64,000 nucleotides of DNA from Setophaga petechia (taxonomy: Eukaryota > Chordata > Aves > Passeriformes > Parulidae): assembly GCA_024362935.1 (NCBI GenBank), contig JANCRA010000019.1:11590501-11654500 (forward strand). Direction: 5' to 3'. Positions 50,092-63,100 of this stretch are shown here, one piece after another (position 1 is the stretch's first letter; each line of letters starts with the position of its first letter). The position numbers were made by a program, and so were the translations under genes. The notes under the pieces were generated by a model. That model did not search any database. It was given only the letters and a program-made list of their open reading frames with translations, and was not told where the DNA came from.

Positions 50092-50135
50092 AGATACTAA
50101 CAATTATTCTATGGAATAATCTTTTGTTAGTATCT
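50092..50135. repeat. Nested palindrome, 12-bp outer and 7-bp inner stems
   Basis: AGATACTAACAA (50092-50103) is the exact reverse complement of TTGTTAGTATCT (50124-50135). Between and slightly overlapping them, ATTATTC (50103-50109) pairs with GAATAAT (50114-50120) around a TATG loop. The whole is a 44-bp imperfect palindrome. Confidence 0.95.
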
Positions 50136-50725
50136 GATTTACTTACTTTTTTAGTAAATTTGTCCCCACTGCCCTCCCCCCCCATATAAGTTTAGGGTTT
50201 TTTGGTGGGTGGTTTCTTTCTTTTCAAAGAAAATCTCAAAATAAAAATTATTATTTTAGTTATAAAGTAAAGGAGTGTGAGTTCTGCATGTTTTCCTCTC
50301 TCCTTCCAGACACTACAGGAAGTCATGGTCTCCCCTCTCAACTTTCCTGGACACACAGTAAAACAAAACTGAATATAATCCCATGTAAATTAAATAAGTA
50401 ATCCCAACATCTTGTTTTCATACTTCCAAAATTCTAATGGCCATACAAGTATACAATATATTTGGCTCTGTCTGTCCATCATGGTAGGCATATTAATGCT
50501 TTCAAATTTTCTTTTATGTGAAATGTCCAAAATATATTTTTCTTTGGTGTTTGATGTTTTATTTGTTCACTTTTTGTGTCACTCAACCACTGGTCCTTTT
50601 GTTAGTTGATAGAAGTTCTACTGCCTCTTGTTTATCTAGTAAATTGCTGTGACTTGTGTGACTTGGGACATCCTTCCAATAAAACAGATTTGTAAATGTG
50701 GTACAAGTTTAACTGTGCAGGTTCA

Positions 50726-51285
50726 TGTTATGGTTTAACCCCAGGAGGCAACCAGCCCCTCGCTCACTCTCCCTGTCCTGGTGGGATGCAGGGGAGAATT
50801 GGAAAAAGGTACAGCCCATGGGTTGAGGTGAGAAAAGCTTAAGAATTTAAATAAAGTATAACAATAATAATAATAATGATGATGATGGAGAAAATGGAAA
50901 TAGCAGAATAAAACCCAAGAGAAAGAAGTGATGGACAATACATTTGCTCACCGTGCCCTGATGCCCAGCCCATCCCTGGTCAGGGATTGGTGGCTCCTGG
51001 CCAAGTCCCCCAGTTTGTATGCTGAGTATGATGTTCTAAGGTATGGAATATACCTTTGGCCAGTTCAGGTCAGCTGTTCCAGCTGTGATCCCTCCCAGAT
51101 TCTTGTGCACCTGCTCAGTGGCAGAGGATGGGAACATGAAAAGCCCTTGACTTAGGGTAAACACTGCTTAGCAACAACTAAAACATCAATGTGTTATCAA
51201 CACTGTTCTCATACTGCATCCAAAACACAGCACTGTACCAACTAATAGAAAGAAAATGAGCTCTCTACCAGCTGAAACCAGGACA
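50726..51285. mobile_element. Solo LTR of an avian ERVL-like endogenous retrovirus
   Basis: A 560-bp block starts TGTTATGGTTTAACC and ends CAGCTGAAACCAGGACA, with TG and CA termini. It resembles an LTR type I recall as common in bird genomes and of ERVL type; the subfamily is not assigned. It is flanked by GTTCA (50721-50725) and GGTCA (51286-51290), a 5-bp target duplication with one change, as expected for ERVL. No internal gag, pol or env sequence is present, so this is a solo LTR left by recombination. It contains AATAAA at 50850 and 50907 and a short ATA/ATG microsatellite at about 50862-50886. Its orientation was not fixed. Confidence 0.85.
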
Positions 51286-54200
51286 GGTCACAATGTATGC
51301 AATAACATGTATATGAAAAACTTTGTTTAGCAATTATGTGTATAGGAAAGCTGGAAATAGGAGTCAGCAGTAGAAACAGCCAACCTCCTTACTGTGACTT
51401 TAAAAAAATCCTGGTTACTTCTGCATTTCTCTTCTCAAAATTAGTCATCATTCCTGTAAGAGTGAGAAATAAACAGTGGTTGTATTTTCTGACTTTGGAC
51501 TCTCTTCTCCATCAGTCAGGGGAGGTAGATGGGTGAAGGATGAAAATGTCACAATTTTCCCGATTTTATTTTAACAGAGGTGTGTGGTGAGGACCCCTTG
51601 GCTGAACATTCCTGTCTCCCCAGGGGAGGTGACTGCAGGTTCTGAGGTTCCCTGAGGTTCTGGTGTGGCAACAGCTGCTTTCGGGAAGGCATAAGTTGGT
51701 GACAAACAAATCAAAAAAAAAAAGAGCAGCGTAGGCCTGGGAGAACCACAGTTACATAAAGGTGAACAATGAAACATTATTTCTCAAGTGGGTATTTTGA
51801 AGGGCTGTTACTGCAACACTTTTTAAATAAATGCAAGGTACATTTGAATCGGAAGCAATTTGGTGTAGCAAACTGCTACTGACTCATCCCAGACCTGAGG
51901 GGAAACAGAGCGGCTGTGACATGGAGAGATTTTTGAGTGCTTGAATGGGATGTGCTTCAGACCATCTAAGAGTGAGAGATATTAGCACCCTCCTCCAACA
52001 CTGTTCCTGTTAGCATCCACTAGCACGGTGCACATTCCAGTTAGGAGATCCTCACTGGCACTGCAATTGCATCTAAACAGAGACTGATTGTTGGTAGCTT
52101 CTTGAATGCTATACAGATTCCATACATATCCCATATTTTAAAACCAATGCAAAAACAATGTATTTATCAAGAGCTATAGTGCAGGAGATGTGTATCTTGA
52201 GTTCTCATGGCTTTACAAAATCTTTTATCTTCGTTCTAGAAAAAAAAAAATTCTTCAATTCAAGGATTTATAAAAACATTCTATGAACCACGTTGACACA
52301 AAGATTGCCATGTAATTAGAAAACTCTGACATTCTGCTCTTTTGTGCGCTTGTGCAAACTTAGAATTGTGCTGTCATCTACAAAAACTACTTTAATTTGT
52401 ACAGCATTGTTGGAGAAAACTGTAGTTTGAATAAGACTTGCTCTTGATACATCCAAGAGTAGCTTGGATTGTGTGCAGGGACATTTTCATGTGAAACATT
52501 TGAGTAATTTGAACAATGACTTCAAGAAAATACCATGTTTTTTAAATAATCTGGTTCTTACTGTCCCTTTTAAAATGGCTGTATGTACACGAAAGCTAAA
52601 TGTCAATAGATACAATTTGGTGGTAATTTCTCCTACCTAGTAGTCAAGTTCCATGCTGTAATCTACAATATCTTGCCTCGTTCCATTTGGTCCCTACCCT
52701 GCAACACCACAACACCTAACATCAAAAAATTGTTGACCTCGGATATTAAGTACTGCCAATGTTCCTTTTTCAAGCTGCAAAATGGAACAGTGGTCTTGAA
52801 TTAGTATTGAGATTAGATGGATTTATTTACTTGTTGCTTATGCTCCATACTTAGATTTACAATATTCCATTATCTGGCTTCTGCTAGATTGCCATATTAT
52901 AAAAAGAAAGGTAAGTTAAAGAAAAAAATTAATTTACTGGAGTCCAGAAGATGATCATCTGTACCTACTTCTTGTTGTATTGGTTTTACCTGATATAAGA
53001 GGACCATATGCATATTTAAGTAAAATATTGCTGATATGTCTTTATATAAATCCTTTCTAAAAACTCATTTAAAAGCTCAGACTCACATGTACCTTCAAAC
53101 ACTGACCCATAGTTCCCAGGACAGAAAATGTGAAAATGAAAATGTTCTTGGAGAACAAAAGTCAGACTCTCTGGCTGTAGATGAATGTACATCTACTCCA
53201 TGGGTCAGGAATAGCATTGGAAATCTGGAAAACCTGGGAAATTACTAGATAAACAAGTAAGCAAAGTAAGGTGAGAAAATGTTTCAAACTCTTGAAACAT
53301 TTGTTTTAAATCTGTGTCCTTTTTGGATTTTAATATACATCTTCCTGCTTTGGTAGGTTGGGTTTTTTTCATTGTTGCTACCTTTTTTCTACTCTGAATT
53401 GGTGCATAACAGCACTTTAGTGGAATTGATGTGTCTTTTGCCATAAACAGTTTGTTGGAAATATTAACAGAGTAGCAAAAACAAATCTGGCCAATTCTGT
53501 AGATCCTAGGCTGCCTTAAACTGTTTTTCTTTTTGGAAAAAGCCTGTGAGCCTTTTGCAAGGGGGCATACACACCCCAAACCAAAGCCCTTGTTCAGTTT
53601 CTTTTGACTAGAATACCAGTAAATAGCTTGAAAATGCAAACGGGGTCCTTGTGTTCTTGCTCATCTCTACAATTTGAGGAAGAACTCTTGACATTCTGGG
53701 TAGACCCCACCTACATAACATTGTGTGCCAGAGAACTTGTTTACCAAAGCATGTTTGTTCACCCCAGCCTGTATTTGCAATTCTAGCAGAACGTGCTGTA
53801 GCTGGGATTCAGGAGGCTGAAATAAGAAACATCCATACAGAATTACCACTTAGAGAGATTTTTTTTTCTTTTATACATAGCTTTGGTATACCTTCCTGCA
53901 CAAATTGCTCAGATCTCCTGGAAACTCAGACACTTGACCTATTTTATAGAACTGTATTTATAAATGGAATTCCAAAGAGTCTTTGTTGAGAGCAAAATGC
54001 AGGTCATACAGTGCTGTCAGTTGGGAGGGGCTTTTGACAATTTAGACTTTATGGTCTGTATTTGATAACTTCAGCTTCACAGTGTTTACCAGTGCAGTAA
54101 TTTATTACTGTTTTTTATGCATGCCTGCTGAAACTAGTCCCAGAACATGTCAGCATGTACCAATAAGCTGTGTATGTGACATGTCAAGCACATGTGTTGC

Positions 54201-57200
54201 TATATGTGTATAAAGCAGCTGGGTATCTTTGTCCTTTTGTTATCTATATATTCCCTGTTGTTATGAGTGTATTCACCCTTGGTGGGAAGCCAGGTCCAAT
54301 GTGCTTCTCTTTTTCCTCGTATTCTTGGAACCCATGTAAATCTTTTGTGCTTCCATGTGAGAAAGTGGAGGTGGCTTGAGGCAGCATCCTCACTGTGAGT
54401 CTCTGAGATAATTGATAACTAAGGTAAACTAGGCTATCAGGAACTCAGCATTCACACTGTTCTTCTTCTGGCAGCTGAACTGGTTCATGGAGGTTTCACT
54501 TGGGCATGCTTGCAGTGAGTGAGGGCAGCTGCAGGGCAAAAGGAGATACAGGGACCATGTGCCTTCTGATAGTTCTGCTTCTCCTAAGGACACAGCTATG
54601 GTTGGGTGATATCTCCTGGTGGAACCCTGCCAGCTCTTGGAGTGATAAGTGAACAGGATGTAAACAGCAGGGTTTTGGTCAGACAGTTCGTATGCACGGA
54701 ATTCACCGTTCACTTTAAATGCCTTACATGCTAAGTAATTTTTAGAAACTTATCATTGAAAAAAGTGAAAATAACCTGAGAAAAAGTACTCCATATAAGG
54801 TAGCAATAATACATTTTGGTGTGTGCATGAGGAAAGTACTTCAGGATGAAATCAGGAATACAGAGATACATGTATTGAAATTGCAGATATGGTATTTCAC
54901 TGCCTGATTTTGCATTTTTACTTTGAAATTTCATCATTCATTTATGCTATTGGCAGAATGCTTGCTTGTGTACTAGTGTTCCTTTAGTATGCTTCAGTTC
55001 ATTTAAACCAGTTTTCTTCTGAGCTTCTGTGAAGAATTTCTTTGATGTGGTGCTGCTGTCATTTTTCTGGTTCATGTTATACACACTCCGTGATGTTCAC
55101 GAAATGATGCAGTTTATTACGGTTTGTCTATAGTTTTCCATCATTTTGATTTGTGGTGTTTGCTATGCTGAGGGAGAGTCCATGTAGTGTTGTTGCAGAT
55201 TGTGATTTGGATGTTCATTAACCTCTGTGCTCCAGGACATTTTTCTTGTAATACTCATGGATCATCATCTTTGTGTCTGGAGTGCTGGAAAACTGGCAGT
55301 TCACTCTGTCACTATGAATGAAACCTCCTTTTACTTGCCAAATTCTTATGCTTTGTCAAAAGATAATACTAAATCTCTCAGCTGTGTTTAGGAGGCTTGG
55401 GGTGGTTTCTGGTGGGTTGGTTAGTTTGCTTGGGAGAAGGGGTTGAAGTATATGTTTGCAATGAATCAGTCTTTTAAGTATTCATTTCATTCCTTCAAAC
55501 TGAAAGACTGTCATGTGAAGACATTCTGTAGCTGATCTAGCGTACAAAGAGAAAGTAGGGAAAAAACCATTTCCTCTGTGCAGCTCATGTAAAACTGAAC
55601 CATTACTCAGACTTCTCTAATAAGCACATGCATGCAGCTATGAAAATGAGTTAAATGAAATCTATTAATATGCATACATTCATTAAGTGTTACAAAACCA
55701 GCTTTGGTAAAGAACAGTTAGTTACCTGGTGATACTGTTGCTTGCACCTGCATTGTGAGCTTTAAATCTTGCCAGCTGGTGTTTCTTCCACAGTTTTAAC
55801 TCTCAGGTTTTCAGCTGGTTCACTTTCCCACCCAGTGCCTTCTCTTACCCGATGTTGTCCATGGTAGCCTGTGTTTCCTGGTAATCTCATGAGCCCAGGG
55901 AGTCTCTCAGGACGCTGTTTTCTCCAGTACACAGCTCTCGGGTGCCACGCTTTGCAGGGCTGATGCCAGGTCCCCACTGCCCCATGCCCAAACCTCTTCT
56001 GTTCCTAATCAGGTGGTGGGGTATGAGCATGGCATAATTAGCTGCCAAACAAAAGGCTGAGACCAGTGTGAGAGTAACTCACAGAACAGGGCAGGTGTGT
56101 ATCTGTCTTCATATATTTATGGGGCCTTTGTGGCAGGCAGAATCCCTGGTGTTAGACAGCGTTTGCCTGTGCTTTGAGAGGCCCATCCATTGCAGCCTGG
56201 GGCCCTTCCGAAGGGCGATGTCCTCAGACTGCTCAGTGCTGTGCAGGTGGGTACAGCCTGCTGGGACTTGGGCTCTTTGATTAAAACAATTGGCACATGT
56301 GATGTTAACTGCAGTGGCCATGAGTTGTTTCCTGAATGAAGTCTAAGTCCAGGACTTGATGGGCTAAAGGCTAACAATAATTATTTAAAAGATTGCTTCA
56401 TATCTATTACCATATCATGTTTGGAGGGTTTTGAACAGACACATTTGGTTTAACTGGAGTTAACAGTTGGCAAGATACTGCCACAGAAGAAGCTTTAATT
56501 CCAGACACCATCTCATCTTAGTGTCCAAATGTCTTGACTATTAACAGTCTGTTCTGGGGTAAGGAGGTTGTGTTTTCCTTTGTGTGAGGATACAAAGCTT
56601 GGTGTTAACCGAGATAGGCTAAGATATTCCTTTGAAGATGCAAGAACTGAAATGGAGAGCTGTGGTGTTAATGCTTGAAGCTGATAGTGAAGTAATGATT
56701 TTGTTGCTCAATGATCTGCTGTGTTTTAGAAGTAACTAAAATTCTTGGACTACGCTTGTCAAGTGGTTTGGGCTGTGCTTTTTGTGTGAATATTTAAATG
56801 TATACAAAAGTTTCATGGTATATTTATATGCAACAGTACTCACTAGCAAAACTCCTGGCTGCATTTAAACAAGTCATCTGTATTTCTGCTTGTCTTTGTC
56901 TAACAGTGTTTTTTTATGCTCTGTTTTTTTCTGTATAGCTCTCTTGATGTTATAAAATGAGACTTGATCTTTGGTCAGGGACAAGGTTTTCATACTAATT
57001 CAAGGACATTTTCAGTAAAACCAGAACTGAATAGTTCATATTGTTGCTTCCTGCTCTTCCTGGGCTTGGACTAACATGTTAAAGGTACTCTGCATTTCTG
57101 TGACCTCTCACATTTGCAGTGGAGTTGAGATGGGTCCTTCATTTTTCTTCTGTTTTCTCATATTTTCCACCCCCACCACCACTGATATTCCTTGAGCAAA

Positions 57201-59480
57201 GGCTTAAAATAGTTGGGATGGCAGCACACTACATGGATTTGTAACATTCCTTAGAAGCAAAGTACTGCAAAGCGGTGGAAATGAGGTTCTTTGTGTGTAT
57301 TACTGCCCAGAAAATATAAATGGGGAATGCAAGGGAGTTCCTGGGGACAAAAATGTCAGAGTGAATGCTGACCTTTAACTTCACTAAAAGGCAAGCTGAG
57401 TTCCATGCATTTCTCTGTGTGCTATGCAGTTAACCACCAGGTATCCACCTTGACATTAGAATATTAGCCTTTAAAAGCTCATAAAGTAAATCTGTAAATT
57501 ACAATTTATTTAAATTTTAGGACCTTAACAGTGTTTTGCATAGCATGATGCACTAGACAGATGAATGTACTGTGGATTTCGTTCCACAGCAAATTACAAT
57601 TTAAGGATATGTACCGTGTTGCTAATCTCTAATTACCTACTCCAGAATAGGGAGAGGAACTTCATGAAATTAACTGCTCAACAGCCAAGTCTTCAGAGGG
57701 ATGTTCAGTGTGAGGAAGGACAAACAGCTGCTCTTTAGTCAAAGTTTAGGGCTTAGACTGTGAGACAGAGTTAAATTATCTCCAAACCAGAGTCATCTTC
57801 TCACCTTTCCTGGGTTGAGGCTGTACTGTAAATCAGTCCAATAGCTCCATTTAACTGATCTGCTGACAAGTGAATGATTAACTGAAAGCTATCAAGCAGA
57901 CAGAAGCAGAACACTGCTCAACAACTGCAAAGTAAAATAGCTCTTGAATACAGATTACCTGACTAAATTATTTGCCAATGAGTTATTCTAGCTGACTGAA
58001 GTTCAGAAGCATTCTGGTCTGGGGCTCACCACAAGAAGTCCTAACAAAGCCTCTTTAAATCCTCCCCGTAAATGCAGAGGCAAATACCTTGGCAGATGTG
58101 AAGGAGCAGAGGAGGCTGTTGCTACAATGCCAAGTCTCAATATCTAGCAGTACCTATCCAAAACCACAAAACTCCAAAATCAGGAAAGGGCAGGTTAGGA
58201 TGGTAAAATTCCTCATTTCTTCCTGTGTGGACTCTACTGAAATGGAAGCTTGTGATCCAGTTGAGTTGTAGCTTGTGTGACACAGCTACAACACACTAAT
58301 CCAAACACTGACGTATTTTAAAAACTGCCAGACTGCTTCTCTGATTTGTTTTTGGAGAATGCTTGGATGACTGTCAGTGCCTGACACATGAGTGTAGTAT
58401 TATGCAGGAATACTTCAGCAGCAGCACTGTTCAGAAACAGGATCTCCTGAATTGCTGCTTGCCAGATACTTGCCAATACCTGTGACTGTTGAAATGAGCA
58501 CCGTCATGTCCTGTCAGGCCCAATACAAGTCTTGTGAAGGCAGGCCTGTAGAACATGGGGCTTCTCCATAATCAATGGAACAGTTCCTCATGACAGCTGG
58601 TGGGGTTTTGGGGATACCCTTATCTTACAGTGGTAATACAGTGGAGTGGGCTGCAGTATTTTCACACTTGTGTTCATTCTCTACATAGCCTTTGAAATCC
58701 CAAGAAGTATTTCAGGTATTTATAGGGAGGAAGCTAAAATGGCAGAGACTGTTAACTCATGCTGAGTGTTACCATTTGCATTAGATATTCCCTGCCTCTT
58801 AAGCCTTCTCTGAATGTTTGAAAGCATAGCAGATCCTCAGTAAACATGAGGCTTTATGTTAATGGGTGTGGTGGTCTTTTCTGTTAAACAGAATCCATGC
58901 TAACTCTTGTTTGTCTCTCAGATCTCGTTAACAAAATAAAGTGAGGAGTGATACTGTCATTAAAGGAGCTTCCTCCCCCCCCCCCCCATAATTTATATTT
59001 TTATAACTGTTTTATGGCCTCAATTTGCTCAGAAAAACTTAGCAAGTTACAGATCATTTCAAGACATCAAGTTGAATTTTAGTGGGGGTGTTGAAACTTA
59101 CCCCTGAAATTTCAGAGGTTGCAGAAATAGTTCCCTAAACAATGCTAGATATCATACAAACCTATCTCGTTTCCCCTGTGTTATTGCTCCTGCCCATACA
59201 GAAGGAGAGCTGTCATTACAGCGTCTGGTTGGCTTAATGACGGCCTTGCCGGTGGATTGTGGGCACCCCTGGGCACACTGAAGAGTTAAAGTGACACCCC
59301 TCGTGTGCGCAGGGGTGTTTTAAAGTTATTTTTACCCGAGCGTTGCTGTTTTTCCAGAGTTTCTGTGGGGAGCCGCCCAGCAGAAGCAGGAGCATCCCCC
59401 TAGGGGCTGGGGAGGGGAGAGGGGACTGAAGCCTTGGGATTAGGGGAAGTGAAAACTTGCCCTTAAAACAAAATATGGTT
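51286..59480. other. Intergenic or intronic DNA, nothing recognised
   Basis: This is AT-rich sequence with only short ORFs. A C13 tract lies at 58975-58987. No coding exon, RNA gene or further mobile element was recognised. Confidence 0.5.
58975..58987. repeat. C13 homopolymer
   Basis: Thirteen cytosines in a row lie about 0.6 kb upstream of the third CpG island. Confidence 0.9.
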
Positions 59481-59508
59481 TTAAAAGTGTTTTGTTTTAG
59501 TGTGGCTC

Positions 59509-59528
59509 TATAGATAGATAGATAGATA
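59509..59528. repeat. Short GATA repeat
   Basis: Four to five GATA units (TAGATAGATAGATAGATAAA) sit at the upstream edge of the third CpG island. They are a simple repeat but also potential GATA-factor sites. Confidence 0.9.
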
Positions 59529-59539
59529 AATAGGGCGGG

Positions 59540-60176
59540 AGGGGGAGAGGATCTCACCTCCCGGCCCCGTCCCACAGCCCGGGGCAAGCCGGGCTCCGCG
59601 CTCCGCGGAGGGCTGCGCGGGCGGGCGGGCAGCCTGGCGCCGCGGGCGGGGAGGGGCGGGAGGCAGGCAAGGAGAGAGGGAGGGAGAGAGAGAGAGGGCG
59701 GCCGCAGCCTCGGCGCCCAGGCGGAGCCGCCTTTCCCTTTCCCTTTCGCCGCCGCCGAGCCCCGAGCGCGTTACCCTGCGGGGGCGGGCGATGGCTGCGC
59801 GGGGCAGCGGCGGCGGGCGCTGGGCCGGGAGCCGGAGGAACAACGCCTGAACTTCCTTGAAGTCCTAGAAGAGGAGCCCAGGAATAGTTGCCGGGGTGAA
59901 GGCGAGAGAAGCTGGGTTTCCTTCCCGAGGTCCTCGCGGTGCGGTGAATCCGGTGGCTGCGCCCGTGAGGAGGAGGAGGGGGAGGAAGAGCAGCAGGAGG
60001 AGGAGGAGGTAGAGGAGGTAGGTGCGGGTCCGTGGTACCCAGGGAGGGGAGCCGGGGCTTCGGCTTCGGCGCCGTCGTTCTCCTCCTTCTCCGAATGGTT
60101 CGCAGCCAGGATGTGCTGCTGTTTCGGAAGAGCAGCGCTGAAGCGTCTTAGGCAACGCTGCTTTGTCGAAATTCAG
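59540..60176 (+). promoter_or_regulatory. Third CpG island, probable promoter and 5' exon of a plus-strand transcript
   Basis: This GC- and CpG-rich island has a GC-box cluster (GGGCGGGGAGGGGCGGGAGG at about 59645), a GA-rich purine tract at 59664-59697 and a (GGA)n stretch at about 59967-60018. Two plus-strand donors are plausible: GAG before GTAGGTGCG at 60018, and CAG before GTACCC at 60177, which is weaker. SGK3 lies on the plus strand beside VCPIP1 in mammals and has alternative non-coding first exons, so this is the leading explanation. It is not proven, because no SGK3 coding exon lies in the window. Confidence 0.5.
60111..60176 (+). CDS. Possible short N-terminal coding exon at the third CpG island
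   Basis: An ATG at 60111 opens a 22-codon frame, starting MCCCFGRAALKRLRQ, that reaches a GT donor at 60177 exactly on a codon boundary. The Cys-rich then basic start would suit palmitoylation and membrane contact, but no family match is recognised. An earlier ATG in another frame (60095) makes an 18-codon upstream ORF that overlaps it and ends at 60151. The frame may simply be untranslated 5' leader. Confidence is low. Confidence 0.2.
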
Positions 60177-63100
60177 GTACCCTTGAGGAATTCAATTTTG
60201 TAGAGGTTAATTAAAAGGCTGTTGTAAAATAATATGGCTAAAGCTCTTTTGACAGCTTGTCCTTTCTTTTTTTTTTTTGTGTGTGTGTGTTTATGTGTGT
60301 TTTCCTCCTCTAGCAGCTCATAAAGGTGTAACTGCTGCTTCTGAACGTGCAGTAGTTTTGCCGGATGGAATGCGCCTTTCTTATTCCCCGTTAAACTTAG
60401 GATACGTTTTCATGCGGGTAGTGCATTTCATCACAGCACAACAGTGTCACCTGAATGCCCTTACGGTTCTTCTTGCACTGAAGAATTCTGTGAATATCAC
60501 TTGCTGCAGTGTCCTTGTAGCTAAGGTTTGTTTATAACTTCTTTCAGACATTCCAAGTGGTTTTATAGACACACGTAGAAGGAGACTGTATTTTTAAGGC
60601 TTGATGTTACTCTATTTTAGAGTCTTCTAACATTAGTGTTGTTTCAGTCTCAGTATCTAAATATAGTTCTGACCTTTTTTTTCCCCTTCACCTGCACATC
60701 AGTCTCTTCAATGACTGTAATATGAACTAATGGTAAAAACAGAAGCTGCATATGGAGGAGTATTTTCCTGAAGGCTTTATGATACTTTAGATTTCAGGAA
60801 AAAATGTTACTAGCTTTTGGAAAGCATGTTGGAAAGTTCAGTTTTGTTAAGGTAGTCTCCATGCATGGTATTTCTTGTAACATAAAGCTAGAAAACTGAC
60901 CTGTTTCTTAAAAGATACTTTGAGATTCTCGTTTAGATCAGAAATGCAGCACAATTGACTTGCCTATGTCAGTGAGAAGTACTGATTGTTTTAAAAACCT
61001 TGGCAAAGCTGAAGAAGTAGGCACTAGTGATTACATGATAATGTAACATAATAATAATAACAACATAATGTGTTAAAATTGCTTTCCAGCCTCGAATTCC
61101 CACCTGTGATGTAAATTACAGCCTCACCACATCTGATGCTGTTGCACTAAATTCTGTTTTCTGTACATAAGCCACTAATCTGTGAATCCTTATGAACTGA
61201 ACCTTCTCATTCTCTGTGCAGCCCAGAAATATGTGAGAGTTCAGTGTATGCTCTCACCTGTGGGAGTCTGTAAACTGTCCTGAAGAATGGATGTAGAATA
61301 CTTGCTATGGCTGCACTGATGTAACACGATGAATCATCTGGTGGTGAACTGGATGAGAAGTTTATATACTGCTAAAGGGTCTTTCTCCTGCTTGCTTTTT
61401 ATATTTCCAGTGTTTAATGTGTTGTCTTTTCATTATCCAGCAGCTTTATGGTTCTAGGCAGTCATCAATTCTGTAAAGTCCAGACTTCAAAAGTGATTTC
61501 TGGATTGTGGCCTGTAACTTGGATTTGCATATTCAATTATATTATTATCCAGCTATATTCTGTTATATTCTGTTATTCCAGCTATATATGGATTTTACCT
61601 TTTGCTGATTACAGTACATAAAACCCTGGAACTCTCTTGATGTTCCATGTGTTAGCAGTAACATCCCTCTTAAACAGATTGGAATTATGTATTTATGTAG
61701 TGAAACTGAGGAAGAGCTGTTGGTGACCTCTGTTGAAGGTCATGTAAGAATGTGTCCAGTAAATATGGAATTGAAGTGTGGTGTTATCTCATTTCATTTT
61801 CATCCAGAGGGGTAAAATGAGGCTGGATTGTTTGCCTGGTGTTTACTGAAGTCTGACTGCCCTCTTATGTAGAGCTGACTATGTTGCAGGTGGCTGCTGT
61901 CAGCTGTCTGTAAGAGCTCTTCAAAGTAGTTTATGGTGCTGTTGCTGCAGCTCCTGAGCTGTGCTATCCTTAGGCATCTACATTTAAAATTTAATTGGAC
62001 CTGGTGTATAGGCAGACTGAGAAAGCACACCAAGAAATGTGCTGGTAGCAAGTGTGGATTTTTTTAATATACTCTGTTGTTTGTGTAAGTTGTACCCTCT
62101 GAGACACAGTGATCCTTGTGGGTACTATGGACACAGGCTAAATGGAATTACTGGAGAATGGAATTACTATGGAGATGTGTTGAGGATTAAAAGACAACTG
62201 CCTCTTACTGGTAGTATTTGTTCTTAAGACCTGTTTTATTACTCAGGGTTTGCTTACCACAGCAGAGAACCTGTGTTCTGTCATGTAATAAATATGAATG
62301 CAAATAAGTCTAATCCAAGCCATGAATCTTGTTATAGGCCAGTTAAGAGTAATTTACTGGAGCTTCTTTTGGGAGGTGGGGCGGGAGGGATGTTCTTGGG
62401 TGCAGTACAGTCATGGGAAGGTAATGTTTGCCTGACTTCTCCAAAGTAAATTTGATAGAGACAAAAAGAGGGTAATTACTTATTTCATTCCTTTGGTTGC
62501 ATTTTCACTTTATTTGCAGTCCTTTCCTGTAACTAGAAAGATTCAGTTGAATTGGACTTCGCCCATGTTGCTGCAGAGGAGTGGTGCTACTAGAAATTTT
62601 TAAAACTGCTAGGTAGTGGGTGGATGTGTAAACTGGGAGCTTTTTCCTTTATAGTAGTGGCTCAGTTCTCAACTCTCTCAAATTATTCTCTAGAAAGGAT
62701 TGTGGAGTTAAGCCAGGGATTGACTAGAGTATTTTGGTTAGTGCTCTGTTTTTTAATTCAGGTGAAGTCTTGCTAGAGGTCTACCATGGTGTCTAGTGTT
62801 ACTGTATTAAAAATTGTACGTAATATGATATTTAAAAGGATGTATTTTTGTGAATGAAACCTGTTTTCTCCTGAACCTTGTTATTGAACAGCTTCTGGCC
62901 ATCCCTTTCTCTTTAGAGATTAGCAATCTGTGTTTTGCCTTTGACTTTTTATGAACCGCTTGACTTCACATACAGTGCCTCATCCTGTATTTCAGTTGCA
63001 CTGGATTCTGAATATCTTGTCTCCCATTTCCTGTGTGTCAGCTGCTGTCTGGTAACAAGAATGGGACACTATTTCTCCATAGAGAAGTTGAGAAAAAGTT

